The position numbers and the translations under genes are program-made. A stretch of DNA of 20,987 bases from contig JAUXEE010000006.1 in the NCBI GenBank assembly GCA_030618065.1, forward strand, positions 1 through 20,987. Direction: 5' to 3'. Positions 1-8,431 of the stretch are shown here, piece after piece; position 1 is the first letter of the stretch; every line of letters starts with the position of its first letter. The notes below the pieces were generated by a model. It saw nothing but the letters and a program-made list of their open reading frames with translations. It searched no databases and was not told where the DNA came from. This DNA comes from Gemmatimonadota bacterium. Lineage in GTDB: Bacteria > Gemmatimonadota > Gemmatimonadetes > Longimicrobiales > Gaopeijiaceae.

Positions 1-209
1 AGCTGACAGCCGGCTCCCACCGTGGTGTCACGCTCGATGAGAACATGGGAACCGACCCTGGTCCCATCGCCGACCTGAACCCCGGGTCCGATGATGGACC
101 AGGGGCCGACGATGACTCCCTGGCCAAGCTCGGCGCCGGGATCCACGATGGCCGACGGGTGGATCTCCGTCTCCACGGTTTTTCCGGTATCCAATGTCGG
201 GTCGGTCAT
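1..209 (-). CDS. lpxA: UDP-N-acetylglucosamine acyltransferase LpxA, N-terminal part (cut by window edge)
   Basis: LpxA transfers a 3-hydroxyacyl chain from acyl-ACP to UDP-GlcNAc, the first step of lipid A synthesis, in the cytoplasm. Only about 69 residues are present, starting MTDPTLDTGKTVETEIHPSA. After a short lead-in they show left-handed beta-helix hexapeptide periodicity (IHPSAIVDPGAELGQGVIVGPW and on), as in LpxA. The ATG at 209 overlaps the stop of the lpxC-fabZ fusion by 4 nt (ATGA), so the genes are translationally coupled. The order lpxD, lpxC-fabZ, lpxA supports LpxA over other hexapeptide transferases, but the diagnostic catalytic histidine lies outside the window. The roughly ten residues before the first hexapeptide are longer than in Escherichia coli LpxA. 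Confidence 0.85.
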   Translation of the reverse strand, partial: MTDPTLDTGKTVETEIHPSAIVDPGAELGQGVIVGPWSIIGPGVQVGDGTRVGSHVLIERDTTVGAGCQ

Positions 210-1492
210 CTCTCCACCATCCGCGCCAGGAGATCCGCTTCCGCGACGACCTTCCCATCCACCAGCCCCCGTCCTCTCATTTTACACACGTGCCTTCTGA
301 GCTGCAGCATCTCCAACTCAAGCACCAACTGATCGCCCGGAACCACGGGGCGTCGCCATTTCACGTTGTCCAGGGCCATGAAATACACCACGTAGTCTTC
401 GGGTTTCTCCACGGCGTCCATGAGGAGAAGACCTCCGACCTGCCCCATCGCCTCGATGATGAGGACTCCAGGCATGATGGGGTGCCCGGGGAAATGTCCC
501 TGAAAGAACGGTTCGTTGATCGTGACGTTCTTGATCCCCACGATGCGCTTCCCCGATTCCACTTCCACGATCCGGTCCACCAGGAGCATGGGAAAGCGAT
601 GGGGGAGATACTGCATGATCTTCTCGACATCCACGATAGGAGCGCCGGATCCCCTGGCCGCTGCGCGTTTTACGGCTCGGGCCAGGGCCACATTCCCCTG
701 GTGACTTGGACGCTCCGCGACGATATGGAGGTCAAGGCATGCGCCCAGTAGGGCGAGATCCCCCACCATATCCCCGACCTTGTGCCGAAGGAACTCGTCC
801 GGAAAACGCAGGTCGTCATTCATGACCCCGTTTTCGTCGAGAACCACGGTGTTCTCCAGGGACGCTCCCAGAGCCAATCCCCGGTCATGGAGGGCGTCGG
901 TATCGGCCTTGAACCCGAAGGTGCGGGCCGGAGCGATCTCCTGGGCGAAAGAGCCCTCACTGAAAAAGAAGGTGCCGAACTGGCGGCCGATTGCCGGGTG
1001 CTCGAATTCAATGGTGGCGGAGATTCGAAGGCCGTCGCCGGGAGCGGCCACATAAAACTCCCCGGACTTGAGCTTCAGGGTAATAGGCTCTGGAATCTGA
1101 ATCACCGCCCGAGGGGCCTCCTGTTCCTCCGCTCCGGCTTTCTCCAGGACCTCGATGTACCCCAGGAAGGATCCATCGAGAATAGGGGGTTCGGGCCCTG
1201 ACAGCTCCAGGAGGACGTTGTCGATTCCCTTGGCCGCCAGGGCTGCCATGACGTGCTCCACCGTCTGGACCCTGACCTCTCCCTCCCCAAGGCTAGTCCC
1301 CAAATCTGTTCCGGCCACGTGAGCCAGGTCCACGGGGATTTCCGGAGAGCCATCCAGGTCCGTCCTTTTGAACCGGATGCCGTGGTTGGCCGGTGCCGGG
1401 AGAAAGGTGAGGGTGGCCGGGGCGCCGGAATGAACCCCGACCCCGTCCAGGAAAACCATCTCTTTGATTGTATGTTGATTGCCGTGGCTCAT
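206..1492 (-). CDS. lpxC/fabZ: Bifunctional UDP-3-O-acyl-GlcNAc deacetylase / 3-hydroxyacyl-ACP dehydratase (LpxC-FabZ fusion)
   Basis: A 428-residue fusion. Residues 1 to about 280 are LpxC, the zinc deacetylase that commits the cell to lipid A. The TVEHVMAAL segment gives E79/H80, RHKVGD gives zinc ligands H237 and D241, and SHQGN supplies the catalytic H264. Residues about 288-428 are FabZ, the 3-hydroxyacyl-ACP dehydratase of fatty-acid elongation; QGHFPGHPIMPG contains catalytic H333 and the following helix carries E347. There is almost no linker between the halves. Such fusions are known from Bacteroidota and related phyla and place two competing users of 3-hydroxyacyl-ACP on one chain. 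The ATG at 1492 is preceded by a GAGG-type ribosome site. A 144-nt gap separates it from lpxD, and I saw no convincing promoter or terminator in that gap. All key residues of both halves are present. Confidence 0.96.
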   Translation of the reverse strand: MSHGNQHTIKEMVFLDGVGVHSGAPATLTFLPAPANHGIRFKRTDLDGSPEIPVDLAHVAGTDLGTSLGEGEVRVQTVEHVMAALAAKGIDNVLLELSGPEPPILDGSFLGYIEVLEKAGAEEQEAPRAVIQIPEPITLKLKSGEFYVAAPGDGLRISATIEFEHPAIGRQFGTFFFSEGSFAQEIAPARTFGFKADTDALHDRGLALGASLENTVVLDENGVMNDDLRFPDEFLRHKVGDMVGDLALLGACLDLHIVAERPSHQGNVALARAVKRAAARGSGAPIVDVEKIMQYLPHRFPMLLVDRIVEVESGKRIVGIKNVTINEPFFQGHFPGHPIMPGVLIIEAMGQVGGLLLMDAVEKPEDYVVYFMALDNVKWRRPVVPGDQLVLELEMLQLRRHVCKMRGRGLVDGKVVAEADLLARMVER

Positions 1493-1636
1493 TCGCCTCA
1501 GACCTGTATGTTTTATGCCCTGCCCAGCAAGGGTGCGATCCCTCCACCGCCGAGCCGAGCGCAGGCGAATCCCATGAGAATATGGGGTATAACCTGGCTA
1601 ATTTAACACAGCCGGGGGTTTTCTGGGACCTCGGAA

Positions 1637-2710
1637 TCACTCTTTCCCGGATTCCTCCAAAGCACCTAGCCGATCTTCCACCTCCTTGAGCCTTCGGACG
1701 GTTTCCGGAAGTTTGAAGGCCATCCCCATGGCCCGGAGGTATTCTCGAATGTCTCGTGCGGGATATCCCGCCACCGTCTTCCCTGGAGGGATATCCCCGA
1801 TGACCCCTCCCTGGCCTCCGACTCGGGCACCTTCCCCCACTTCGAGGTGGCCGCCGACTCCGGCCTGGCCGCCGAACATGGCCCCATCTCTGATGATGCT
1901 GGATCCTGACACGCCTACCTGGGCGGCCATGAGAACGCCCTGTCCCAGTTGAACGTTGTGTCCCAGCTGCACCAGGTTGTCGAGCTTGGTGGATTTGCCG
2001 ACAGTGGTCCGGCCAATGGAGCCCCGGTCGATGCAGCTATTGGCTCCCACCTCCACATCATCCTCCAACACACAGGCCCCGACCTGGGGAATCTTCCTGA
2101 TCTCTCCCTCCACCGGGACGTATCCGAAACCGTCCACGCCCAGACGAACCCCGGCATGGAGGATGACCCGAGCTCCCACCCGGGTCCCGGGATAGAGGAC
2201 GACATGGGGGTGGATCACCGAATCGTCCCCCACGACACAGCCGGCCCCGAGGACCGAGTGAGCGCCGATTCTCACGCCGTCGCCCAGAGTGGTTCCCTCT
2301 TCCACCACCACATACGGCCCGATGGTCATGCCCTCTCCCATTTCCACTCCTTTTCCCAGCACGGCGGTGGGGTGGACCCCAGGCTCGGGAAGGGGGGTGG
2401 GGTAGAAGTGGGTGAGAAGTCTGGGCAGGGCGCTGTGGGGGTCCTTCACCACGATCCGGCTCGGATGGCCCTCCGCATCCCCGGCCAACGCCTCACTCAC
2501 CAGGAGGGCTCGAGCTTCGGTCTCGGGAAGCTGTCTCAGGTATCGGCGTTGGGTCAGGAAGCCAAGCTCGGCCCCCTGGGCCTGGTTAAGAGGAGCGATT
2601 CCTTCGACCTGGACCGAGGGATCTCCCTCGACTCTTCCGTCCACCATCTCCGCCACCTGCTCCGCGGTGAGGGCCCGGGTGGCTCCGGATTGTTCTTGAG
2701 GATCCGTCAT
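1637..2710 (-). CDS. lpxD: UDP-3-O-(3-hydroxyacyl)glucosamine N-acyltransferase LpxD
   Basis: LpxD adds the N-linked hydroxyacyl chain to UDP-3-O-acylglucosamine, the third step of lipid A synthesis. The 357-residue product is close to the family norm. Residues about 1-110 form the uridine-binding domain, followed by hexapeptide repeats (HPTAVLGKGVEMGEGMTIGP and on). QLGHNVQLG contains H251, matching the catalytic histidine of the family (H239 in Escherichia coli). The C-terminal helix (LPETVRRLKEVEDRLGALEE) suits the trimer's helical extension. The ATG at 2710 has GGAGG four bases upstream (2715-2719). It follows an intrinsic terminator with only about 42 nt between, so its promoter is unclear. 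Confidence 0.95.
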   Translation of the reverse strand: MTDPQEQSGATRALTAEQVAEMVDGRVEGDPSVQVEGIAPLNQAQGAELGFLTQRRYLRQLPETEARALLVSEALAGDAEGHPSRIVVKDPHSALPRLLTHFYPTPLPEPGVHPTAVLGKGVEMGEGMTIGPYVVVEEGTTLGDGVRIGAHSVLGAGCVVGDDSVIHPHVVLYPGTRVGARVILHAGVRLGVDGFGYVPVEGEIRKIPQVGACVLEDDVEVGANSCIDRGSIGRTTVGKSTKLDNLVQLGHNVQLGQGVLMAAQVGVSGSSIIRDGAMFGGQAGVGGHLEVGEGARVGGQGGVIGDIPPGKTVAGYPARDIREYLRAMGMAFKLPETVRRLKEVEDRLGALEESGKE

Positions 2711-2752
2711 GCCGCCTCCATCTCACACAGACCGACTGAGCTTGCTGGGAAG

Positions 2753-2799
2753 AAAAAAAAGAGCCCACAGACCTCCCGGAAAGGGGAAGGTCTGGGGGC
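2753..2799 (-). terminator. Intrinsic terminator after skp
   Basis: Read on the minus strand, arm 2788-2799 pairs with 2763-2774 over 12 positions with one mismatch (2767/2795). The stem can extend inward (2774-2777 with 2784-2787) past a bulged A, leaving a 6-nt loop. It is followed by GAG-less U-rich sequence: after two bases (2762-2761) come eight consecutive U (2760-2753). The hairpin begins 31 nt after the skp stop. On the plus strand there is no T-run after the hairpin, so it acts only in the minus direction. This would end the prfB-to-skp transcription unit. Confidence 0.9.
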
Positions 2800-2829
2800 C
2801 CACAAAGCCGAACCGGGCCTGAGCGGCGT

Positions 2830-3384
2830 TTACCGTTGGCCTGGTCCGCCGACGTTCCCCTGGCTGGCGGCCGCGGCCTGGAGCCGACGAATTACCTCTG
2901 CTGTGAGATCCAGGGCCGGGTCGGCGGAGATGATGCCCTGCGCAGCTACGTCGAAAATCATGGAGTAGCTGCCCTCATCCCGGATCTCTTCGATGGCCGC
3001 GGTGATTCTCTCCATCACAGGCTCCACCAGCTCCGCTTGTCTCACACTGGCCTGCTGTTCGAGCTCCCCGATCCGCTGCTGGTATTGACTTTGCTTGAGC
3101 CTGATCTCCTCCTCTCGGTTGGCCTTGGCCTCATCCGAGAGCATAGCCTGCTGCTGCTCGTACTGGTCGATGAGCTGTTGGAGATCCTCGCCCAGCTGTT
3201 GCACCTCGGCCTGATACGTGGCCAGAGAGGCTTCAAATTGTTGCTGGGCCGTACGGGCAGACGGATCCTGGTCCAAAATGGCCTGGGAATCGATGTACCC
3301 GATCTTCACATTGGCCTGAGCCTCTGCCGACGAAGCCAGGGCCAGGGCCATAAGGACCGGTAAGAAAACCTTCATGACACGCAT
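2830..3384 (-). CDS. skp: Periplasmic OmpH/Skp-family chaperone
   Basis: Skp-like chaperones hold unfolded outer-membrane proteins in the periplasm and hand them to the BAM complex. The 184-residue product starts with a clear Sec signal peptide (MRVMKVFLPVLMALALASS, likely cut after AEA). The mature start NVKIGYIDSQAIL matches the family's first strand and helix. A long Gln/Glu/Arg-rich coiled coil follows (residues about 50-120), then the second half of the trimerisation domain (SYSMIFDVAAQGIISADPALDLTAEVI). I chose the ATG at 3384 because GGAGAA lies six bases upstream (3391-3396); an upstream GTG at 3414 would bury the signal peptide. It lies 61 nt after bamA, the usual partner, and before a strong terminator. 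Confidence 0.92.
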   Translation of the reverse strand: MRVMKVFLPVLMALALASSAEAQANVKIGYIDSQAILDQDPSARTAQQQFEASLATYQAEVQQLGEDLQQLIDQYEQQQAMLSDEAKANREEEIRLKQSQYQQRIGELEQQASVRQAELVEPVMERITAAIEEIRDEGSYSMIFDVAAQGIISADPALDLTAEVIRRLQAAAASQGNVGGPGQR

Positions 3385-3445
3385 TGGATCTTCTCCATGT
3401 TGTTGCCGGAGCACTCCTGCATTCAGCCGAGTCTCCAGACCTCAC

Positions 3446-5941
3446 TCAGAACCCAGGACCCATCCTGAAGTGGAGCTGCCATCCCGGGTCCGTTTTGTCG
3501 AAGCCGTAGGCATAGTCCAGTCCGATGGGACCAAAAGGCGTGACCAATTGTACACCCAAACCCGCTCCCCGGAAGAGTTGGGTCGGATCCATGCTTCTGG
3601 TGTCCGCCCAAAGGTTCCCCGCATCGTAAAACGATGAAAGGGAAAGATTGTCGCTGATCCGAATCGCGAACTCTACCGTCGTGGCCACGAAAGCGTTCCC
3701 CAACCGATCGATGTCGGCGATGTCTCTCGACCTCTCAGGGTGATACCCCGAAGGCGTGATCGAGGTCTCGTCGTAACCCCGTAGGTTTTCCCCGAACTGC
3801 ACACCACCCATCCAAAACCGATCGAATGGGAAGTTGGACACGTCCCCGAAAACGGCTCCTCCCCGAAGGTGGAGGCCAATGGTGAATCGTATGCCACCGC
3901 CACCGCCTTCGGCTCCCCCCACCTGACCAACGGGAACGTACCAGGAGCCCTCCGCCAGGTGTCGAATGAAGTCGCCGTCTCCGCCCAGGATTCCACCGTT
4001 GAACTCCGTGTTCCAGCTCTGGCGGGAGCCAGCCACGGGAAAGAGGGGGTGGCTCAGGTTATTCCTGGTGATCCCGACGGAAAACTGGCTCTGGGTGCCA
4101 GGCGGGAGGCCGAAGAGGGAGTTGTCGTCGACGTTGTTGAAGAGGGTGTACTCCGTCCGTGCCAGCGAATATCCGAAGAAGATATTGGTCCGAAGAGACC
4201 AGGGAACGGGGAAACCGAAGCGGGTGGAGAATCCCTCCCGCTTCCGTTTTCCTGTAGAAAACTGGAAGAATCGATCCCGCGAGCTGAAGAGGGATAGGGT
4301 GCCGCTGATCCTGGACTGGAAAAGAGCCGGGTCCGTGAAGGACAGGGTGAACGAGTTGATGTACCGGCCGAAGTCCCAGCGGAGGTGCCCCTGCTTGGCT
4401 TGGCCGAAGAGGTTCGGTTGGTCATATCCCAGGAACCCCGAAACGCCGGTCCCTCCCCCTACGGCCGTTCCGAAGTTGATGGATCCGGTTTGGCGCTCTT
4501 CCACGAAGAAGGTGATGTCGACGTCCCCGGTCCTTTCGTCGGGCTCGATATCCGGCAGGGGGAGCGGTGTCTCGAAGAAACCGAGGGCGCCAATGCTCTG
4601 GTAGCTCTGGAGAAGTCGGTCCTGGCTGTACACGTCTCCAGGAAGAACGTAGATCCTCTCCCGGATTACTCGCTCGTGGGTGTATTCATTCCCAACAATC
4701 ATGATGCGGTTGATGTAGGCGGGGTTCTCCTCTGTGATCCGCCAACCCGCCCGCACCGAGGGATCCTCTCCCTCGGCCACGTCCGATTTCTCGATCCAGG
4801 GTTCGACCCGAGCGTAGAGGTACCCTTCATTGTTGTAGGCTTGCTGGACCAGGTACACCGCTTCTTCGAACTTCTGGGCGTCGAAATAGGTGTCCTCTTC
4901 ATCACTGGACCCACCCAGGCCCAGGCTTCGGAGGAGTCCTCCCTCCTCTTGGGAGAAATACCGCTCGATCTCTTCCGTCGAGAAATGACGGTTGCCCTCT
5001 ACGACGAATTCGGAAAGTCGATACTGAGGCCCTTCGTCTATCTGGAGCTCGAGCCTCGTTTTCCCCGTCTGAGGATCCACCACCAGGGAATCGGAGACCA
5101 CTCGGAAGTCGAGAAAGCCCTGGGCCAGGTAGAGGGCGGGGATGGCTTGTCCGAGGTCCTGATCGTAGACCTCGGCGTCATAAGAGCCGCCCCTGAACCA
5201 GAAAAAGCCTTCCCTCTTGGTCTGCATGCCCCCGCGAATCTCGTCGGCTGAGATGGCCTCGTTCCCCTGGATCTCCACCTGGGCGATGGTGATCCTGTTC
5301 CCTTCCGTGACGTCCAGGATAAGGTGGATCTGGCCAGGTTCCCCCTCGATTTCCTCCGTTCGCTCTTCGCTGCGTGCGAAAGGGATTCCTTCCTTGGCCA
5401 GCTCAGACCGGATGAATTCCTTGGCCCGGAGGATCTTCGGTGGAGAGTAGGGTTGATTCGTCTCCAAACCTGTGGTGTCCCGGACGGTCCGCTCCGAGGC
5501 GTGCTCCAGCCCCGAGATGGTGATTCGGGTGACGACGTCTCTCTCTTCCACCACCAAAATCAGAGTGACGGGCTCTCCCACGTCTCCTTCGGCCCGAACG
5601 ATGACGTCGGCGAACTGACCTGTGGCAAAGAGGACCTTGATCCCGCTTTGGATCTCTCGGTAGGTGACCTCGGTGCCCGCCTGGAGCCCCATGGCCCCGA
5701 TAATGGTTGCGGTGGCCAGGCGGGCGTTCCCTATCACCGCGATGGAGTCGACCCGGACCAGGGGGACCGAGGCTTGGCCCGGGTTCTCTTGAGCCCGAAC
5801 GGTTCCGGTTCCAAAACAGGCCAGGCAAGCCCAGAGGAGAACCATAGCCGGGGCGGAAGCGCCGGCCTTGAGGTTGGGCAAAAGTGTGATCTTCACACTG
5901 TTGGCTTTCTTCTTTGGAGATGCGCGGCACAAGTGGCGCAT
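3446..5941 (-). CDS. bamA: Outer-membrane protein assembly factor BamA
   Basis: BamA is the central subunit of the BAM machine, which folds beta-barrel proteins into the outer membrane. The product of up to 831 residues has an N-terminal hydrophobic signal (MVLLWACLACFGTGTVRAQE). About five POTRA domains follow (for example VRVDSIAVIGNARLATATII near the start and YINRIMIVGNEYTHERVIRE before the barrel), then a C-terminal 16-strand-type barrel. Barrel loop 6 carries LRGY (residues about 720-723), equivalent to the VRGF motif. The chain ends in phenylalanine, as expected for the BAM targeting signal. The ATG at 5941 lies 3 nt after the clpC stop; a GTG at 5896 would give a shorter signal peptide and is a real alternative start. 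An acidic Gly/Ser-rich insertion lies in the fourth POTRA region (residues about 329-352). Confidence 0.95.
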   Translation of the reverse strand: MRHLCRASPKKKANSVKITLLPNLKAGASAPAMVLLWACLACFGTGTVRAQENPGQASVPLVRVDSIAVIGNARLATATIIGAMGLQAGTEVTYREIQSGIKVLFATGQFADVIVRAEGDVGEPVTLILVVEERDVVTRITISGLEHASERTVRDTTGLETNQPYSPPKILRAKEFIRSELAKEGIPFARSEERTEEIEGEPGQIHLILDVTEGNRITIAQVEIQGNEAISADEIRGGMQTKREGFFWFRGGSYDAEVYDQDLGQAIPALYLAQGFLDFRVVSDSLVVDPQTGKTRLELQIDEGPQYRLSEFVVEGNRHFSTEEIERYFSQEEGGLLRSLGLGGSSDEEDTYFDAQKFEEAVYLVQQAYNNEGYLYARVEPWIEKSDVAEGEDPSVRAGWRITEENPAYINRIMIVGNEYTHERVIRERIYVLPGDVYSQDRLLQSYQSIGALGFFETPLPLPDIEPDERTGDVDITFFVEERQTGSINFGTAVGGGTGVSGFLGYDQPNLFGQAKQGHLRWDFGRYINSFTLSFTDPALFQSRISGTLSLFSSRDRFFQFSTGKRKREGFSTRFGFPVPWSLRTNIFFGYSLARTEYTLFNNVDDNSLFGLPPGTQSQFSVGITRNNLSHPLFPVAGSRQSWNTEFNGGILGGDGDFIRHLAEGSWYVPVGQVGGAEGGGGGIRFTIGLHLRGGAVFGDVSNFPFDRFWMGGVQFGENLRGYDETSITPSGYHPERSRDIADIDRLGNAFVATTVEFAIRISDNLSLSSFYDAGNLWADTRSMDPTQLFRGAGLGVQLVTPFGPIGLDYAYGFDKTDPGWQLHFRMGPGF

Positions 5942-5944
5942 CTC

Positions 5945-8431
5945 TTAGCTCTTGGTTGGGGATGCGACACCCAGCGAGAGCGCTTCTCCGCCGGCGTCCA
6001 CATCTACACTGATCTCATCTCCCGCAACGAATTCGGCCAGAAGGATCTTCTCCGAGAGGGGATCCTCCAGGTATTTCTGGATTGCCCGCCTCAACGGTCG
6101 AGCCCCGAACTTCACATCGAAACCCTTCTCCACCAAGAGCTCCACCGCTGCGTCGGTGAGGCGCAGGGTGAGCTTTTCCTCTCCCAGGCGATCCCGGACG
6201 TCGGCGAGGAGGATATGAACGATCTGCCCGATTTCCTCTTTCGTAAGGGGGTGGAAGACGATGGTGTCGTCCACCCGGTTCAGGAATTCAGGGTTGAAGG
6301 CGCGCTCCACCTCTTCCTTCACCTTATCCCGGATGATCTCGTAGTTGGACTTCGGGTCCTGGCTATGGAAGCCCAGGCCGCCACCCTTGGAGATCTCCCG
6401 GGCTCCCAGATTGGACGTCATGATCAGAACAGTGTTCTTGAAATCAATGGCACGCCCGTAGTTGTCCGTCAGGTGTCCCTCGTCCAAAACCTGAAGGAGG
6501 ATGTTGAATACGTCAGGGTGGGCCTTCTCGATCTCGTCCAGAAGGACCACCGAGTAAGGCCGTCGCCGGACAGCCTTGGTCAGGGCCCCGGAGTCTTCGT
6601 AACCGACATAGCCCGGAGGGGCGCCGATGAGCCTGGAGACGGAGAATTTTTCCATGTACTCGCTCATGTCCAACCGGATCAGGGCCTCCCGATCGGCGAA
6701 GAGGAACTCTGCCAGAGCCCTGGCCAGCTCGGTCTTCCCCACACCAGTCGGTCCACTGAAGATGAACGAGCCGATAGGACGCCGGGGGTCCTTCAGGCCC
6801 GCCCGACTCCGCCGAATGGCCCGGGAAATGGACGCGATGGCGGCGTCTTGCCCAATCACCCGCTTATGGATCTCGTCTTCCATATGAACCAGGCGATCGC
6901 TCTCGGCTTGTTGGAGCCGGGTCACGGGGATCCCTGTCCACCGGCCCACGATGAAAGCTACGTCCTCCGTACCGATTTCCGGCCGGTGCTGCCTCCGTTC
7001 CTCCTCCCAATCGTTCTTTTTCCCTCGGATCTCCTCCTGGAGCTCCCGTTCCTGATCTCTCAGTTCAGCAGCCCGTTCGAAATCCTGGTCCCTGATGGCC
7101 TCCTCCTTCTTCTCGGCGATCTCGGAGAGGGCCTCCTTCAACTCTTCCACTTCGGGAGGTGGAACCTGGCTGGCGATCCGGGCCCGGGCACCGGCCTCGT
7201 CGATGACGTCGATAGCCTTGTCCGGCAGAAATCGATCGGTGATGTACCGGTCCGAGAGGCGGGCGGATTGGTCGAGAGTGTCGTCGGGGATCGATACCCG
7301 GTGGTGATCCTCATAATAGGGCCGGAGCCCTTTCAGGATCTCCACCGTCTCCTCCACCGTCGGAGGATCCACGATTACCGGCTGGAACCTTCGTTCCAGC
7401 GCCCCGTCCTTTTCGATGTACTTCCGGTACTCATTCAGGGTGGAAGCGCCTATACACTGGAGCTCGCCCCGAGCCAGGGCCGGCTTCAGCATATTCGAGG
7501 CGTCGATGGCCCCTTCGGCCGCTCCGGCGCCTACCAGCGTATGCATCTCATCGATAAACAGGATCACGTTCCGGTTCTGAGAAATCTCGTTCATGACGGC
7601 TTTGAGCCGCTCCTCGAACTGCCCCCTGTACTTCGTGCCGGCGATGACGGCAGCCATGTCCAGGGCAAGAACCCGATGGTCTTTCAGGGATTCCGTGACC
7701 TCACCCCGAGATATGCCCTGAGCAAGCCCTTCGACGATGGCCGTCTTCCCGACTCCCGGCTCCCCGATCAGGACGGGGTTGTTCTTTTTTCGACGACAGA
7801 GGATCTCCACTACCCTTTCGATCTCAGAAAGCCGTCCAATGGTTGGATCGAGTTTTCCCTGGCCGGCCAGTTCGGTGAGATCCCGGCAGAAATGATCCAG
7901 GGCTGGGGTCTTGGATTTCTTGTCTCCTTTGCCACTGGGAACGCCCGATCCCGGCAACACTCCACCGATGCCGGCGGGCTCCGCCGGGCCCACATCGGAC
8001 CCGAGGATCTTGAGGGTCTCGGCTCTAGCCCCTTCCAGAGTGACTCCCAGGGTGTTCAGTACTTGGGCTGCGATCCCTTTCTCCTCCCGAAGGAGCCCGA
8101 GAAGCAGGTGCTCCGTGCCCACGTACGAGTGGCTCATCTCCCGAGCCTCCGCCATGGCAAATTCAAGGACCTTCTTCGCTCGGGATGTATACGGAAGTTC
8201 ACCTAAGGCAATGGTGGCCTTTCCTTTACGCACTGACTCATCAACCTCTTCGTGAATAGCATCCAAGTCCACGGTGAGCTTCATGAGGACGGCTGCGGCC
8301 ACTCCCTCCCCTTCCCTGATCAATCCCAGGAGGATGTGCTCCGTCCCCACATAATCATGCTGGAGTCGAATGGCCTCCTCTCTGGCCATGGCCAGGACTT
8401 TTCGAACACGGTCTGTAAAGTTGTAATTCAT
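5945..8431 (-). CDS. clpC: ATP-dependent Clp protease ATP-binding subunit ClpC
   Basis: ClpC is a cytoplasmic AAA+ unfoldase that feeds proteins to ClpP. The 828 residues show two N-terminal Clp repeats (MNYNFTDRVRKVLAMAREEA at the start and a second from about residue 80). The first AAA domain has Walker A GEPGVGKT (223-230) and Walker B ILFIDE. A middle UVR-type segment (EEAIRDQDFERAAELRDQE) marks ClpC rather than ClpB. The second AAA domain has Walker A GPTGVGKTEL and Walker B VVLLDEIEKA. LGF before HSQDPKSNYE fits the [LIV]G[FL] ClpP-docking loop, so a ClpP partner is expected outside the window. The start overlaps the mcsB stop as ATGA. McsA and McsB upstream are the adaptor and arginine kinase that mark substrates for ClpC in Bacillus. 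Confidence 0.97.
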   Translation of the reverse strand: MNYNFTDRVRKVLAMAREEAIRLQHDYVGTEHILLGLIREGEGVAAAVLMKLTVDLDAIHEEVDESVRKGKATIALGELPYTSRAKKVLEFAMAEAREMSHSYVGTEHLLLGLLREEKGIAAQVLNTLGVTLEGARAETLKILGSDVGPAEPAGIGGVLPGSGVPSGKGDKKSKTPALDHFCRDLTELAGQGKLDPTIGRLSEIERVVEILCRRKKNNPVLIGEPGVGKTAIVEGLAQGISRGEVTESLKDHRVLALDMAAVIAGTKYRGQFEERLKAVMNEISQNRNVILFIDEMHTLVGAGAAEGAIDASNMLKPALARGELQCIGASTLNEYRKYIEKDGALERRFQPVIVDPPTVEETVEILKGLRPYYEDHHRVSIPDDTLDQSARLSDRYITDRFLPDKAIDVIDEAGARARIASQVPPPEVEELKEALSEIAEKKEEAIRDQDFERAAELRDQERELQEEIRGKKNDWEEERRQHRPEIGTEDVAFIVGRWTGIPVTRLQQAESDRLVHMEDEIHKRVIGQDAAIASISRAIRRSRAGLKDPRRPIGSFIFSGPTGVGKTELARALAEFLFADREALIRLDMSEYMEKFSVSRLIGAPPGYVGYEDSGALTKAVRRRPYSVVLLDEIEKAHPDVFNILLQVLDEGHLTDNYGRAIDFKNTVLIMTSNLGAREISKGGGLGFHSQDPKSNYEIIRDKVKEEVERAFNPEFLNRVDDTIVFHPLTKEEIGQIVHILLADVRDRLGEEKLTLRLTDAAVELLVEKGFDVKFGARPLRRAIQKYLEDPLSEKILLAEFVAGDEISVDVDAGGEALSLGVASPTKS

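Noticed and set aside
1493..1636. Possible promoter for lpxC-fabZ in the gap after lpxD
   Set aside because: AT-rich patches (TTAAAT, TTATACC, CATATT on the minus strand) occur, but none pairs with a plausible -35 box at 16-18 bp.
1949..2968. A 339-codon plus-strand open frame opposite lpxD and past the terminator
   Set aside because: It is codon-aligned antisense to lpxD and runs through the intrinsic terminator and into skp; it has no recognisable domain.
5324..8206. A 960-codon open frame on the plus strand across bamA and clpC
   Set aside because: It is codon-aligned antisense to both genes, where stops can only come from sense TTA, CTA or TCA codons, which are rare here. It crosses the bamA-clpC junction and the product has no recognisable motif. 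It is a by-product of codon bias.
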